Shown here: positions 1 through 8,849 of the stretch, in pieces
Layout: each line of letters opens with the position of its first letter
Numbering within the stretch: position 1 is the stretch's first letter
Assembly: GCA_964431965.1 (NCBI GenBank)
Contig: CAYSLU010000022.1
Coordinates: forward strand, 1 to 63,633
Reading direction: 5' to 3'
Origin: CAYSLU01 sp964431965
Lineage (GTDB): Bacteria; Verrucomicrobiota; Kiritimatiellia; CAIKKV01; CAYSLU01
Length of the DNA: 63,633 nucleotides
The notes under the pieces: generated by a model
The model's database searches: none
Told to the model about the DNA's origin: nothing
The model's input: only the letters and a program-made list of their open reading frames with translations
Translations under genes and position numbers: made by a program

Positions 1-1
1 G

Positions 2-490
2 CTGCACGGAGGGGTCGAATCGCCCGCCTGGGCGCTTGAGAACATGATCGTCGAGCGTCGCGACGGCCGGCTGTGGATGTTGATCCGGACGGGAGGCGGC
101 GTGCTCTGGGAGAGCTATTCATCGGATGGCGGACGGACGTGGTCGGCTGGAGCCCCCACTCTCATCGTCAACCCCGGCGTCCGATTCTTCATTCGGCGAC
201 TCCGTTCGGGCCGCCTGCTCCTCATCAATACGCCCGACCCGAAGCGGCGCAAAGGGTTGCGGGCGTATCTGAGCGATCCTCGGCAGGAGACGGTGTTCGG
301 CGCCGGCTTGGAGCTGGACCCCAGGGACAAGGTCTCCTACCCGGACGCCGTCCAAGCCCCGGACGGCCTGATCTATGCCGTGCATGACTGCGACCGGCAA
401 GGGGCGGGCGAAATCCTTCTGGATGTGTTTTCCGAGGAGGAGATTCTTGCCGGGTGCCCGGAAGGCGGGGGCTCCCCGACATGCGGCTGA
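2..490 (+). CDS. Sialidase-like (BNR-repeat) glycosidase, C-terminal part
   Basis: The reading frame is open from the first bases of the window, so this is the C-terminal end of a longer gene; the first internal ATG is at 44. An Asp-box-like motif (SSDGGRTW) is visible. It is followed by a stretch ending SYPDAVQAPDGLIYAVHDC and then EILLDVFSEEEI, a pattern typical of the last blade of BNR or sialidase-fold proteins of the GH33-like type. Proteins of this type hydrolyse exposed sugars or are secreted lectin-like propellers. The substrate cannot be told from this fragment, and the N-terminus (signal peptide, catalytic Arg triad) lies outside the window. Confidence 0.55.
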   Translation: MHGGVESPAWALENMIVERRDGRLWMLIRTGGGVLWESYSSDGGRTWSAGAPTLIVNPGVRFFIRRLRSGRLLLINTPDPKRRKGLRAYLSDPRQETVFGAGLELDPRDKVSYPDAVQAPDGLIYAVHDCDRQGAGEILLDVFSEEEILAGCPEGGGSPTCG

Positions 491-556
491 TGGGGGCGAC
501 GGTCGGCAGCCGGCCGCGTATTCGTGGCCGCCTGGCGCCCGAGGCCGTGTATGGTG

Positions 557-585
557 TTGCCTCGGGTTTCAGCTTCGGGGATACT
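557..585 (+). promoter_or_regulatory. Candidate sigma-70 promoter of the YjbQ-family gene
   Basis: TTGCCT (557-562) and GATACT (580-585) are separated by 17 bases. Transcription would start near 592, about nine bases before the ATG at 601, and no Shine-Dalgarno sequence lies between them. This fits the short-leader arrangement seen at several other genes here. It was judged by eye only. Confidence 0.4.
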
Positions 586-600
586 TTTGCCCGCGACGAT

Positions 601-990
601 ATGAACGAGTTGTCGATCAGCACGCGTAGCCGCACGGAGTTCATCGACATCACGTCACATGTGGCGCGAGCCGTCTCGGACATGGGTGTGGCGGACGGGG
701 CGGTGCAGGTGTTCGTGCCCCATACCACGGCAGGCGTGACCATCAATGAGAACGCCGATCCGGACGTGATGGCAGACGTGGCGTCGGCCTTGGAGCGGGC
801 CGTACCGTCACGTGCCGGGTATCGGCATGGCGAGGGGAACGCGGCGGCCCACGTGAAGGCGAGCCTGATGGGGTCGTCCGTGCTCGTGCCGGTGGTGGCG
901 GGGCAGTTGAGGCTGGGGACATGGCAGGGCGTGTATTTCTGCGAGTTTGACGGACCGCGCAGTCGGCGGGTGTGGGTGTCAAAGGTCTAG
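601..990 (+). CDS. YjbQ/UPF0047-family protein
   Basis: A 129-residue protein, the full usual length of the YjbQ (UPF0047) family. Members such as E. coli YjbQ have been reported to show weak thiamine-phosphate synthase activity; the physiological role is unclear. Family hallmarks are present: PHTTAGVTINENADP, the conserved HGEGNAAAHVKASLMGSS segment and the C-terminal LGTWQGVYFCEFDGPR. The frame is open upstream to 454, but the family-typical N-terminus (MNELSISTRSRTEFIDIT) begins at 601. There is no Shine-Dalgarno sequence; a promoter at 557-585 would give a nearly leaderless mRNA. The NMP-kinase-like gene follows after 3 bases. Confidence 0.85.
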   Translation: MNELSISTRSRTEFIDITSHVARAVSDMGVADGAVQVFVPHTTAGVTINENADPDVMADVASALERAVPSRAGYRHGEGNAAAHVKASLMGSSVLVPVVAGQLRLGTWQGVYFCEFDGPRSRRVWVSKV

Positions 991-993
991 CGC

Positions 994-1653
994 ATGCGAG
1001 CGGAGCGAACGGATCGGGTTGACGCGATCTTGCTGATGGGGCCGACGGGCTCGGGAAAGACGCCGCTCGGAGAGAGCCTTGACGTGCATGGCCTGGGCGG
1101 CCGGCCGTGTGTGCATTTTGATTTTGGGGCCAGTCTGCGCGAGGCGGCCGCTGGTTGTGGGGACCGGTGGGTAAGCGCAGCGGATGTGGCGCTCATCCGG
1201 CGGGTGCTGGAGGCCGGGTCGTTGCTGGAAGAGCGCGAGTTCGGCCTGGCCGAGCGGCTGTTCCGGCGGTTTCTGGATCGGCGCGGCGTGGCGGGGCAGC
1301 AGTGGGTTGTTCTCAACGGTTTGCCCCGGACGGTCCCGCAGGCGTGCGCCATGGAGCGGCTGGCGGCCGTCCGGATGGTGGTGTGCCTGCGGTGCCCGGC
1401 GGAAGTGGCATCCGAGCGCATCCGGCGGGACGCCGGGGGCGATCGCGCGGGCCGTCCGGACGACGAGCGGGAGGCCGTGGCTCGTCGGCTGCGGCTGTAC
1501 GAGTCCGAGACGAAGCCGCTCATCGCTCACTACCGGGGTGCAGGAGCGCGTGTCGAGGAGATCGATGTGGCGGTGGATACGCGAACCGAGGCGATTCGGG
1601 AGCGGATGGACGGCATGCTGGAGTCGCCGGTGGCGGCAGCGGTGCGAACATGA
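994..1653 (+). CDS. Adenylate-kinase-like nucleoside monophosphate kinase
   Basis: A 219-residue P-loop NTPase. The Walker A motif is GPTGSGKT near residues 14-21. LNGLPRTVPQA corresponds to the DGFPRT segment of adenylate kinases, followed by a beta-strand with MVVCLRCPAEV, an RPDD segment and the C-terminal RLRLYESETKPLIAHY helix typical of the LID and post-LID region. The Asp of DGFPRT is replaced by Asn, and the order of conserved blocks is otherwise that of the NMP kinase family. It may therefore be a divergent adenylate kinase paralogue rather than the housekeeping enzyme. Its stop overlaps the start of the next gene by four bases (ATGA), so the two are probably translationally coupled. 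Confidence 0.65.
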   Translation: MRAERTDRVDAILLMGPTGSGKTPLGESLDVHGLGGRPCVHFDFGASLREAAAGCGDRWVSAADVALIRRVLEAGSLLEEREFGLAERLFRRFLDRRGVAGQQWVVLNGLPRTVPQACAMERLAAVRMVVCLRCPAEVASERIRRDAGGDRAGRPDDEREAVARRLRLYESETKPLIAHYRGAGARVEEIDVAVDTRTEAIRERMDGMLESPVAAAVRT

Positions 1654-2573
1654 CGATCACGATCAACAGCGAGCGGCTTCCGGACAATGCGATCCGGTTC
1701 GAGTGGATGCGGCTGGCGCGGTACTTTTCGCAGCATCTGTCGGAGGTCGAGCTCAAAGCTCAGGCCGGCGTGTTGCTGGACAAGGCCAAGGAGCAGGCGA
1801 TCGGCGGCCGCCTGCTGCTCATGGAAGCGCGCCGCCTCCGGATCCCGGTGGCCCGCGAGGAGGTCTCGCGCAAGCGCGCGGAGATGGAGCGACAGTGCGG
1901 GGGCCCGGATGGGCTGCGCGCGCTGATGGCCCGGCAGGAGCTCACCGAGGAGACCCTGCGCGAGAGCATCGGCGACAGCATCCGCGTCGACAAGCTCGTC
2001 TCAACCCTCACGGCCGACGTGGCGGAGCCGACGGACGAGGACGGGCTCAGCTATTACCGGCGGCACCCCGAGGAGTTCACGTCGCCGGAGCGCGTGCGGA
2101 TCCGGCACATCCTGGTGCGACCGAAGTCGGGGAACGACGAGGACAAGGCCATCGGGCGAGCCCGCGTGTGGGGGCTGCGTCGCCGGATCGAAGGGGGCGA
2201 GGACTTCGCCGCCGTTGCCCGCGAGTGCTCGGAATGCGAGAGCGGGCAGCGGTCGGGCGGCGAGCTGGGCTGGATCCGCCGCGGCTCGGGGACGACGGCC
2301 TTCGACGAGGCGCTATTCAAGCTGGAGGAAGGCGAGCTGAGCGACGTGCTCGAGACCGGCATGGGCTTTCACCTCGTGCAGTCGCTGGAACACTGCGAGG
2401 AGCAGACGACCGAGTTCGCCGAGGCGCGTGAGCGCATCCTGGATCTGATCCGTCATTCGCGTCGCGGCCACCGCATCGCCGAGCATGTGGACGCCCTGCG
2501 GGCCCAGGCGGTGATCGAAGACGACGGCGACGATCTGGCGGCTGACGATCTGAAGCTGCCGGAACATCCTTGA
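1650..2573 (+). CDS. Parvulin-type peptidyl-prolyl isomerase
   Basis: A 307-residue protein with an N-terminal SurA/NifM-like helical domain (about residues 1-135) and one parvulin domain (about 145-245). The parvulin core is clear: RIRHILVRPKS, then SGGELGWIRRG and the closing GFHLVQ strand. No signal peptide or lipobox is visible, so it probably works in the cytoplasm as a foldase or chaperone for particular clients, as NifM does. The start at 1650 was chosen because it forms an ATGA overlap with the upstream kinase gene; the frame is open further upstream inside that gene. The client is unknown. Confidence 0.75.
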   Translation: MTITINSERLPDNAIRFEWMRLARYFSQHLSEVELKAQAGVLLDKAKEQAIGGRLLLMEARRLRIPVAREEVSRKRAEMERQCGGPDGLRALMARQELTEETLRESIGDSIRVDKLVSTLTADVAEPTDEDGLSYYRRHPEEFTSPERVRIRHILVRPKSGNDEDKAIGRARVWGLRRRIEGGEDFAAVARECSECESGQRSGGELGWIRRGSGTTAFDEALFKLEEGELSDVLETGMGFHLVQSLEHCEEQTTEFAEARERILDLIRHSRRGHRIAEHVDALRAQAVIEDDGDDLAADDLKLPEHP

Positions 2574-2675
2574 CGCCGGGTGGCCGTGCTGGTAACTGAT
2601 AGCGCGGTTTTTGCCGAGGATCGCGAGGGCGGCGCCTGCGCCCCTCCGTCCGGGCATTATCCCCATGTCTTTTCG

Positions 2676-2753
<78 letters not shown>

Positions 2754-2754
<1 letters not shown>

Positions 2755-2816
2755 GCCTTCGCTCGACGCTGGCGCGTCGAGCTACGGCTCGGCACCCCGG
2801 TCGGCGAGCGAAGGCT
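2754..2816. repeat. Nested inverted repeat abutting the tRNA 3' end
   Basis: Outer arms AGCCTTCGCTCG (2754-2765) and CGAGCGAAGGCT (2805-2816) are perfect 12-base complements. Inside, GCTCGACGC (2761-2769) and GCGTCGAGC (2774-2782) form a 9-bp hairpin with a 4-base loop. The two structures compete for 2761-2765. A further small hairpin, GTTGC-GAA-GCAAC, lies just downstream. There is no T-run, so it is not a classical terminator, although the hairpins could help end the tRNA transcript. It may be a tRNA-associated palindromic (REP/RUP-like) element. Confidence 0.7.
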
Positions 2817-2930
2817 GCCGCGCCGAAGTTGCGAAGCAACGCAGCCGGGCCACTGCCAAGTGAAGACCCGCTGCTTCCACATCCCCGGCCTGCGATTGGC
2901 GGCAGCGTCTTTGCGAAGAAACGACTGTGA

Positions 2931-2958
2931 TCGACTGGCCATTGGTTTGCGGTACACT
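2931..2958 (+). promoter_or_regulatory. Candidate promoter of the lipoprotein gene
   Basis: TCGACT (2931-2936) and TACACT (2953-2958) with a 16-base spacer. It lies 95 bases before the ATG at 3054, in the otherwise gene-free stretch between the tRNA and the lipoprotein gene. Confidence 0.4.
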
Positions 2959-3053
2959 GCGCGCAGTGATGCCGCGTCGCTGCCGGGTCGGTGTGGGCCT
3001 GCGGCCGGGTGAGTCGCGGGGAGGCGGGCGGCTGCCAGAACGAAGGGGGCGCT

Positions 3054-3476
3054 ATGAAGACGGGCATGGTCCGGAAGTCGGCGGGTATGCTGGCGGCGTT
3101 TGCGGCTGTCGCTCTCATCGCTTCGTGCGAGAGCGAGGATACGGATTCGAGCATCACCCCCGCACGGTTCTACGTCGACCGCGATCTGGTGGCCTACTCG
3201 GACACCGACACCTTCGCGTGGGATACGTCGAACACATCCGCGCGGCTGACCTATCGCGTCGACGACTTCCGGAGCGGGGACACGAATATCCGCATCCTCG
3301 ACGGCGCCGGCGCCACGGTTCTCACGCGGACGCTGATGACCGGCAACGACACCATCTATCTGGGAAGCGATTCGTACGAGCTGGTGACGACCACGGCGAG
3401 CGGTAAGGCCGGCCGCTGGTCGATCGAGCTCCGGTACGACAACTTCACCGGGAAGACCGAAGTGACGCTGGAGTGA
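3054..3476 (+). CDS. Small exported lipoprotein of unknown function
   Basis: A 140-residue protein. The N-terminus has two basic residues, a hydrophobic core (MLAAFAAVALIAS) and a lipobox ending in Cys, so it is predicted to be lipid-anchored after signal peptidase II cleavage. The mature part is acidic and Thr/Asp-rich. Motifs such as DTFAWDTSNTSARLTYRV and WSIELRYDNFTGKTEV suggest an all-beta fold. I do not recognise a family. The ATG at 3054 is preceded by a purine-rich GAAGGGGG. The gene is convergent with the OmpA-family gene; a hairpin with one G-U pair (3502-3508 with 3515-3521) sits between them. Confidence 0.7.
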   Translation: MKTGMVRKSAGMLAAFAAVALIASCESEDTDSSITPARFYVDRDLVAYSDTDTFAWDTSNTSARLTYRVDDFRSGDTNIRILDGAGATVLTRTLMTGNDTIYLGSDSYELVTTTASGKAGRWSIELRYDNFTGKTEVTLE

Positions 3477-3587
3477 CGCCTGGCCGATCCGCCTGCAGAG
3501 AGCCTCTCAAGAGCGGGAGGCGACCGGTCTCCGAGGATGGCTGATGCTCCTGCCCTGAAGGCGCCACCGTCCGCGCGGGGGCGGCGA

Positions 3588-4625
3588 CTACGGCGACGGC
3601 TTGGAGAAGATGACGTAGATCTCCATGCGGCGGTCGGCGGCGGCAGGGGCGCTCGGCTTGAGCGGTTGCTCGTAGCCGCGCCCCACCGCATCGATGCGGC
3701 CGGCCGCGATGTCGCACTTGCGGGCGAAGTAGTCGCGAACGGCGTCCGCCCTCTTCTGTGTCAGTGCCAGAGCCGCCTTCGGGGCGGCCGGGGTTCGCTC
3801 GACGTGCCCCTCAATCCGGACCTTCGATCCGGGATCGTTTCGGATCACGGCGCCGATCGCGTCCAGCTGGGAGAAATACTCGGGGCTGATCGCCCACTGG
3901 CCCTCGGCGAAGTTCATATCGAGCTCGAACCGCTGGACCTTGTTGGACCCCTGCCAGGGCGGCGTCGCCGGGGGCTGGATGGCCGTGGTCGACGCGGGCG
4001 GGGCGACCGCCGCGGGCGCCGCTTCGGCGGGCGGGAGGCTGACCGGCGTGGCCGAGACAGACCGACCACCGCCGGGGTTCCAGCACAGGCCGGCCGTGGT
4101 GATCAAGTTGAACTCCGTGTCATCGCCGGCCAGCAGCACGCGTGCGTCCGCGCGGAACGCCCAGTCCGCGTTGATCCGAACCATCAGCCCGCCGCCTGCG
4201 CGAAGCAGGGGGTCCGTCCGGCTGTCGTCGACTTCGTCGGCGTACCGCATGACCCCGGCGCCGCCGGCCAGGTACGGATCGATGCGTCCGCGCCCGGGCA
4301 GGTGAAACAGGGCGTCGATGCTGATTCCGGCGGCTGACGAGTTGCCGTCGCGGTTCTCGTAGTTGTCGTCGAGCGACGGCTCGATGTCCATGGCCCCCTC
4401 GATCGTCCAGAGGTCCGAGATCGCGTAGCCCAGCTGGAACGATGAGATGAACGCGTCCTCGAACCCCTCGTCGCCCTCGAAATCGATACGCCCGAAGGAG
4501 ACGCCCGCGCTCCATGGGCTGGACGGAGACGTCGTCAGGCCGGCGGACGAGGCGCAGATCGTGGCGCCCCAGACGGCGGCGATCGTCAGCACGCGAAGCT
4601 TGCGGAGCAGGTCCTGTTGCTGCAT
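3588..4625 (-). CDS. OmpA-family outer membrane protein
   Basis: A 345-residue protein with a signal peptide (MQQQDLLRKLRVLTIAAVWG...). An N-terminal region of alternating strands, about residues 35-205, is consistent with an 8-stranded OmpA-like beta-barrel. A Pro/Ala linker follows, then a C-terminal OmpA/Pal peptidoglycan-binding domain (about 235-340). In the C-terminal domain the RIEGHVERTP strand, the ALTQKRADAVRDYF helix and DAVGRGYEQPLKP match the family; RRMEIYVIF is the usual last strand. The start at 4625 was preferred over an in-frame ATG 60 bases upstream because a GGAGG precedes it. It is divergent from the TPR/Exb operon, which suggests a shared envelope role, tethering outer membrane to peptidoglycan. 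Confidence 0.85.
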   Translation of the reverse strand: MQQQDLLRKLRVLTIAAVWGATICASSAGLTTSPSSPWSAGVSFGRIDFEGDEGFEDAFISSFQLGYAISDLWTIEGAMDIEPSLDDNYENRDGNSSAAGISIDALFHLPGRGRIDPYLAGGAGVMRYADEVDDSRTDPLLRAGGGLMVRINADWAFRADARVLLAGDDTEFNLITTAGLCWNPGGGRSVSATPVSLPPAEAAPAAVAPPASTTAIQPPATPPWQGSNKVQRFELDMNFAEGQWAISPEYFSQLDAIGAVIRNDPGSKVRIEGHVERTPAAPKAALALTQKRADAVRDYFARKCDIAAGRIDAVGRGYEQPLKPSAPAAADRRMEIYVIFSKPSP

Positions 4626-4753
4626 GGCGGTTCCTCCCGGGCGCACGGACGTGGCGCCGGCCGCCTGAAATCGCGGGCCGGCCAACGAGGACGCAAGGTA
4701 TGCGGCCGGCCCGCGAAAGGCAACAGCAAAGCCGGCAGAGACCGCGCGGTTCC

Positions 4754-4782
4754 TTGCGCGGCGATATCCTTGGGCCTATAGT
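4754..4782 (+). promoter_or_regulatory. Candidate promoter of the TPR-ExbB-ExbD-toroid operon
   Basis: TTGCGC (4754-4759) and TATAGT (4777-4782) have a 17-base spacer. Transcription would begin near 4789, 37 bases upstream of the ATG at 4826, with a GGA-rich stretch ahead of the start. Confidence 0.45.
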
Positions 4783-4825
4783 TCGGCCCACTCGTCGCGT
4801 ATGGACGGAATGGAGATTGTCGCCC

Positions 4826-7800
4826 ATGAAACTCAACCGTGTCCTCCGGACTGCGCTCCTGTGCAGCGTCCTCCTGTGTGCCGGCCGCGTGTCCCTGGCG
4901 CAGGTCTCACCCGATGCCCAGGCCGCGGACGACTACAACTTCGCCGCCTGGCTGTACAACAGCGGCAAGTACGCGATGGCCGCGGAGTCGTACCAGAACT
5001 TCGTGAAGAACCATGCCGGCCACCCCAAGGTGCCCGACGCCCTCTTCGGCGTGGGGCAGTCATTCTTCCGGCTCGATCGGTTCCAGGATGCCGCCGGCCC
5101 GTACGAGGACATCCGGACCCAGTGCGCGGGCTTCGCGCAGATGCCGGAGGTGCTGTTCCAGCTCGGCCAGACGCGGGTGGCGCTTGGCCAGTACGCCGAG
5201 GCACAGCGGCCGTTCGCGGACTTGCGGACGCGGTTTCCCGACCACTATCTGGCGGACTGGGCGCTGGCGCGCGAGGCGGCCTGCTTCATGAGCCTGGGCA
5301 AGCCGAAAGACGCGGAGCCGCTGCTTCAGACGTTTCTCAGCAAGTACACGGCGGCCGATCAGCCTCCCCGGAAGGTGCCGGCCACGGCGGAGATGTTCGC
5401 CCGCCTCGACAAGGCGGGGATCAAGGCGACCGACACGTTCCTGACCCTGATCGAGCGCAGCGCGTTCTACCAGGCCCTGGCCCCGTTCAACCAGGACCGT
5501 TTCGCGGACGCGAAGTCCGCATTCGAGCGCTTCCTGCGGCAGTACCCGGAGAGTCAGCTGCACGATGAAGCCCGGTTGCGGCTGGCCCAGGCCCTTTACC
5601 GGCAGGACGCCTTTGCGGAGGCCGCGGCTGCGTACCAGGCCGTTGCCGAAGGAAAGAGCGAGTTCGCCGACGTCGCGGCCTTTGAGCGGGGCCTGGCGCT
5701 TCAGAAGGCCGGGAAGCCGCGCGACGCCGCGGCCGCCTTCGCGGCGATGGCCGAGCGGTTCCCGGAGAGCCAGCGGGCTCCGAAGGCGCGCCTGTACTCC
5801 GGCACGTTTCTGTTCGACGCGGGCGACTTCGCGGGCGCGATCGAGCGGCTCAAGCCCTTGGTCGAGGCGAAGAAGGAGCAGGCCGACGAGGCCTCCTACT
5901 GGCTCGCGATGAGCCTGTCCAAGGCCGGCCGCCCGGCCGACGCGGAGCAGGCGTTCGCGCAGGCCCTGCGCGACTTCCCGAAGTCGAGCCTGGCGGGCGA
6001 CATGCAGCTGGGGCTGGCGGATGCCCGCCTGGCCCAGAGCCAGTGGGAGCCGGCCGCCGCGGGTTTCCGCGCCTATGCGGCGGCATGGGGGCGGACGGAG
6101 CAGGCTCCGCGCGCGCTCTACTCGGCGGCCGTGGCGCTGCACCGGGCGGAGAAGTACGCCGAGTCCGACGGCGTGTGCGGCGAGTTCCTCAAGGCGTACG
6201 AGCGCCACGAGCTTGCCCCCCAGGCGCTCTTCATGAGCGGCGAGAACCGGTTCCTCCTCCGGAGCTACGACTCGGCGGGCGCGCGGTACCGGGAGCTGCT
6301 GGAGCTCAAGGGCGCGCCCGCCGATCGCGTCGCTCGCGCGCACTTCCGGCTGGCTTGGGTTCACCGGTATGCCAAGCGCTACGACGCGGCGCTCGAGGAG
6401 CTGGCGAAGATGGACCCGGCGGCGGCGGGTCCGGCGGTCGCGGGGGAGGCCCATTACGTCAGGGGTGTGTGCCAGTTCGAGCTGGCGAAGTACCCGGATT
6501 CGGTGAAGGCGCTTTCGGCCTACCTCCAGTCGGGGGACGTCAGCCGTTTCGGCGACGATGCCCTTCTGAAGCTGGGCGTGGCGCAGACGAAGCTGGAGCA
6601 GCCCGCCGAGGCCGTTCGCGCGTTCGAGCGGCTGGCGCGCGAGTACCCGAAGAGCGACCTTCTGCCGCAGGCCCAGTACCAGATCGCGGAGCGGCTGTAT
6701 GACCTGAAGCAGTACGGCAAGGCGATCGAGTGGTACCGCAAGTCGGCCGACCGGCAGCCGCCGGACGAGTTGAGCCCCTACGCTCTGTTCGGCATCGGGC
6801 TGTGCGCGTATGACCAGGCCAGGTGGGCCGAAGCGGCCGATGCATTCGGTCAGGTCGCGGAGCGGTTCAAGGCATCGGACCTGGCCCCCCAGGCGCTGTA
6901 CCGAAAGGGTGCGAGCCTGATGAAGGCGGAGAAGTGGGCGGACGCGGAGGGCGCGTTCCGCGCGATGCTGGCCTCGGCGCCGAAGCATGATTTGGCGCGC
7001 TCGGCCCAGGCCATGGTCGGAACCTGCCTGCAGGAGCAGAAGAAGTGGGCGGAGGCCGCGGCCGCATTCCGGGCCGTGGTGGATGCATACGCGGCCGAGA
7101 AGGACCAGGCGCGCATGTACTACGAGCTGGGCTGGTCGTGGCGCGAGGCCGGCCAGGAGGCCGAGTCGCTGAAGGCCTTCCGCGCGCTGGCGGACAAGTT
7201 CCCGTCCGATCCGCTCGCGACAGACGCGTTCTTCTACCTCGCCGAGGCCGCTTACGCCGAGCCGGCGAAGCCCGAGCCGCCCGACCAGGGCGCCCGGCGT
7301 CTGAAGGAAGCCCGGGAGCTGTACGAACGCGTGCTTGCTCGCTCCGCGGACAAGCGCCTGGCGGACAAGGCCGTCTATCGCATCGGCTGGTGCCTGTGGC
7401 AGGCGCGCCAGTACAAGGAGGCGGCTGGGCAGTTCGACAAGTTGGTCAAGGAGTTCCCGGCCAGCGAGCTGGTGCCGGACGGCCTGTTCCAGGCCGGGCA
7501 GTCGCATGCCCGGTCGGGCGAGCCGGAGCTGGCGGCCGAGCGCTTCGGCGAGCTGGTCCGCAATGGCAAACACGCCGGCTTCAAGTACCTGCCGGAGGCA
7601 TACGTCGGGCTCAGCGAATGCCAGCTGACGCTGGGCCAGCCGGCTGAAGCGGCGCGGCTGCTCGACACGTTCCTCTCGAAATACGCGAAATCCCCCTCCG
7701 CCGCGCACGCCTGTTTTCTGATGGGGCGCGCGAAGTTCGACCTGAAGGAATACGACGCCGCGCTTGAGAGCCTGGCCAAGGTGCCCGGGCTGACCCGGTC

Positions 7801-8062
7801 CGATCTCGCGGCCCAGGCGCAGTTCTATGTCGGTCAGGTGCACCAGGCGCGCGAGGACTTCAAGGCGGCATCCATGGCCTACCTGCGCGTGCAGGCCCTG
7901 TATCCAGACGTGCGGGAGTGGGTGGCCGCCGCGACGTTCGAGAATGCCAAGTGCTCGGAGAAGCTCGGCAGCCCGGAGGACGCGAAGAAGGCATACCGGC
8001 AGCTGGTCAGCGAGTACAAGGACACGAAGTGGGCGGAGCTGGCGGCCGAGCGGCTGAAGTGA
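4826..8062 (+). CDS. Large exported TPR-repeat protein
   Basis: A 1078-residue protein with an N-terminal signal peptide (MKLNRVLRTALLCSVLLCAG... cut near SLAQ). The remainder is tandem tetratricopeptide repeats of the BamD/YbgF (CpoB) style. The pattern A.Y..AL...L...P.S..A..A....G......Y..A...F recurs about every 35-38 residues from end to end. It is predicted to be periplasmic and to act as a protein-binding scaffold. It heads a four-gene run with exbB (10 bases after), exbD and the toroid protein, so it is likely the periplasmic partner of that motor, as CpoB is for Tol-Pal. The binding partners are unknown. Confidence 0.85.
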   Translation: MKLNRVLRTALLCSVLLCAGRVSLAQVSPDAQAADDYNFAAWLYNSGKYAMAAESYQNFVKNHAGHPKVPDALFGVGQSFFRLDRFQDAAGPYEDIRTQCAGFAQMPEVLFQLGQTRVALGQYAEAQRPFADLRTRFPDHYLADWALAREAACFMSLGKPKDAEPLLQTFLSKYTAADQPPRKVPATAEMFARLDKAGIKATDTFLTLIERSAFYQALAPFNQDRFADAKSAFERFLRQYPESQLHDEARLRLAQALYRQDAFAEAAAAYQAVAEGKSEFADVAAFERGLALQKAGKPRDAAAAFAAMAERFPESQRAPKARLYSGTFLFDAGDFAGAIERLKPLVEAKKEQADEASYWLAMSLSKAGRPADAEQAFAQALRDFPKSSLAGDMQLGLADARLAQSQWEPAAAGFRAYAAAWGRTEQAPRALYSAAVALHRAEKYAESDGVCGEFLKAYERHELAPQALFMSGENRFLLRSYDSAGARYRELLELKGAPADRVARAHFRLAWVHRYAKRYDAALEELAKMDPAAAGPAVAGEAHYVRGVCQFELAKYPDSVKALSAYLQSGDVSRFGDDALLKLGVAQTKLEQPAEAVRAFERLAREYPKSDLLPQAQYQIAERLYDLKQYGKAIEWYRKSADRQPPDELSPYALFGIGLCAYDQARWAEAADAFGQVAERFKASDLAPQALYRKGASLMKAEKWADAEGAFRAMLASAPKHDLARSAQAMVGTCLQEQKKWAEAAAAFRAVVDAYAAEKDQARMYYELGWSWREAGQEAESLKAFRALADKFPSDPLATDAFFYLAEAAYAEPAKPEPPDQGARRLKEARELYERVLARSADKRLADKAVYRIGWCLWQARQYKEAAGQFDKLVKEFPASELVPDGLFQAGQSHARSGEPELAAERFGELVRNGKHAGFKYLPEAYVGLSECQLTLGQPAEAARLLDTFLSKYAKSPSAAHACFLMGRAKFDLKEYDAALESLAKVPGLTRSDLAAQAQFYVGQVHQAREDFKAASMAYLRVQALYPDVREWVAAATFENAKCSEKLGSPEDAKKAYRQLVSEYKDTKWAELAAERLK

Positions 8063-8072
8063 GGAGAACCCC

Positions 8073-8834
8073 ATGCGCAGGAATGTGGCGGTTTGTCTGG
8101 GAGCGGCCATGCTCGGGCTGGCGCTGAGCGCGCTGGCGGGGGCGCAGGGCGGAGCGACAGACGTCAGCCCGGCCGATAGTCTGGTCGCGGCGGCGCGACA
8201 GGACCACACCCTGCTGGACCTGCTCCAGAGGGGCGGGCCCGTCATGTACCCGCTCTACGCCTGCAGCGTGGTGCTGGTCGCCTTCGGCATCGAGCGTGCC
8301 GTCAGCCTGCGGCGCCGGAAGATCATTCCGCCCGAGGTCGAGGCAAAGATCCGCGCGGCCGTGGCGGACGGCCAGACCGCCGCCGAGCGGCAGCGCCTGC
8401 TGGACGACATCCAGGCCCACGACAGCCCCATCGGTCGGATCGTGAAGGCGGGCTTCCGGCGCGCGAACCGTCCCGTCCTCGAACTGGAGAAGGCGATTGA
8501 GGACGCGGGCGCCAAGGAGGTCGGCCGGATGCAGCGCAACAACAAGGCGCTATCCAGCGTGGCCAGCATCGCGCCGCTGCTCGGCCTTCTGGGCACGGTG
8601 ACCGGCATCATGCGGGCCTTCATGACCGTCGCCGCGAGCGCTGATTCGCTGGGGCGGACGGAGGTGCTGGCGGCGGGGATCTACGAGGCGCTGGTGGCGA
8701 CCGCCGTCGGGATCGGCATCGCGGTTCCGGCCATGGCGCTTTACTTCTTCTTCCAGGACCGCGTCGAGCGCCTGGTCGGCGAAGTGGACGAGGTGGCCGG
8801 CGAGATCGTCGAGAAACTGGCCCCGAGGCTTTGA
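8073..8834 (+). CDS. MotA/TolQ/ExbB-family proton channel with signal peptide
   Basis: A 253-residue inner-membrane protein. A signal-peptide-like N-terminus (AAMLGLALSALAGAQG) is followed by the first core helix (VMYPLYACSVVLVAFGIERA, near residue 55). A cytoplasmic loop precedes the paired helices SIAPLLGLLGTVTGIMRAF and ALVATAVGIGIAVPAMALYFFF, which carry the conserved GLLGTV and ATAVG motifs. ExbB-type proteins assemble as pentamers around ExbD and use the proton gradient to drive a periplasmic effector. The cleavable leader before the first core helix is seen in many ExbB homologues outside Proteobacteria. ExbD begins 15 bases downstream. Confidence 0.92.
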   Translation: MRRNVAVCLGAAMLGLALSALAGAQGGATDVSPADSLVAAARQDHTLLDLLQRGGPVMYPLYACSVVLVAFGIERAVSLRRRKIIPPEVEAKIRAAVADGQTAAERQRLLDDIQAHDSPIGRIVKAGFRRANRPVLELEKAIEDAGAKEVGRMQRNNKALSSVASIAPLLGLLGTVTGIMRAFMTVAASADSLGRTEVLAAGIYEALVATAVGIGIAVPAMALYFFFQDRVERLVGEVDEVAGEIVEKLAPRL

Positions 8835-8849
8835 GCAGGAGCTGAACGG

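Noticed and set aside
5060..8245. A 1061-residue open frame on the minus strand opposite the TPR gene
   Set aside because: It is the antisense shadow of a GC-rich gene; the plus-strand TPR protein has clear repeats and a signal peptide, and the minus frame has no domain.
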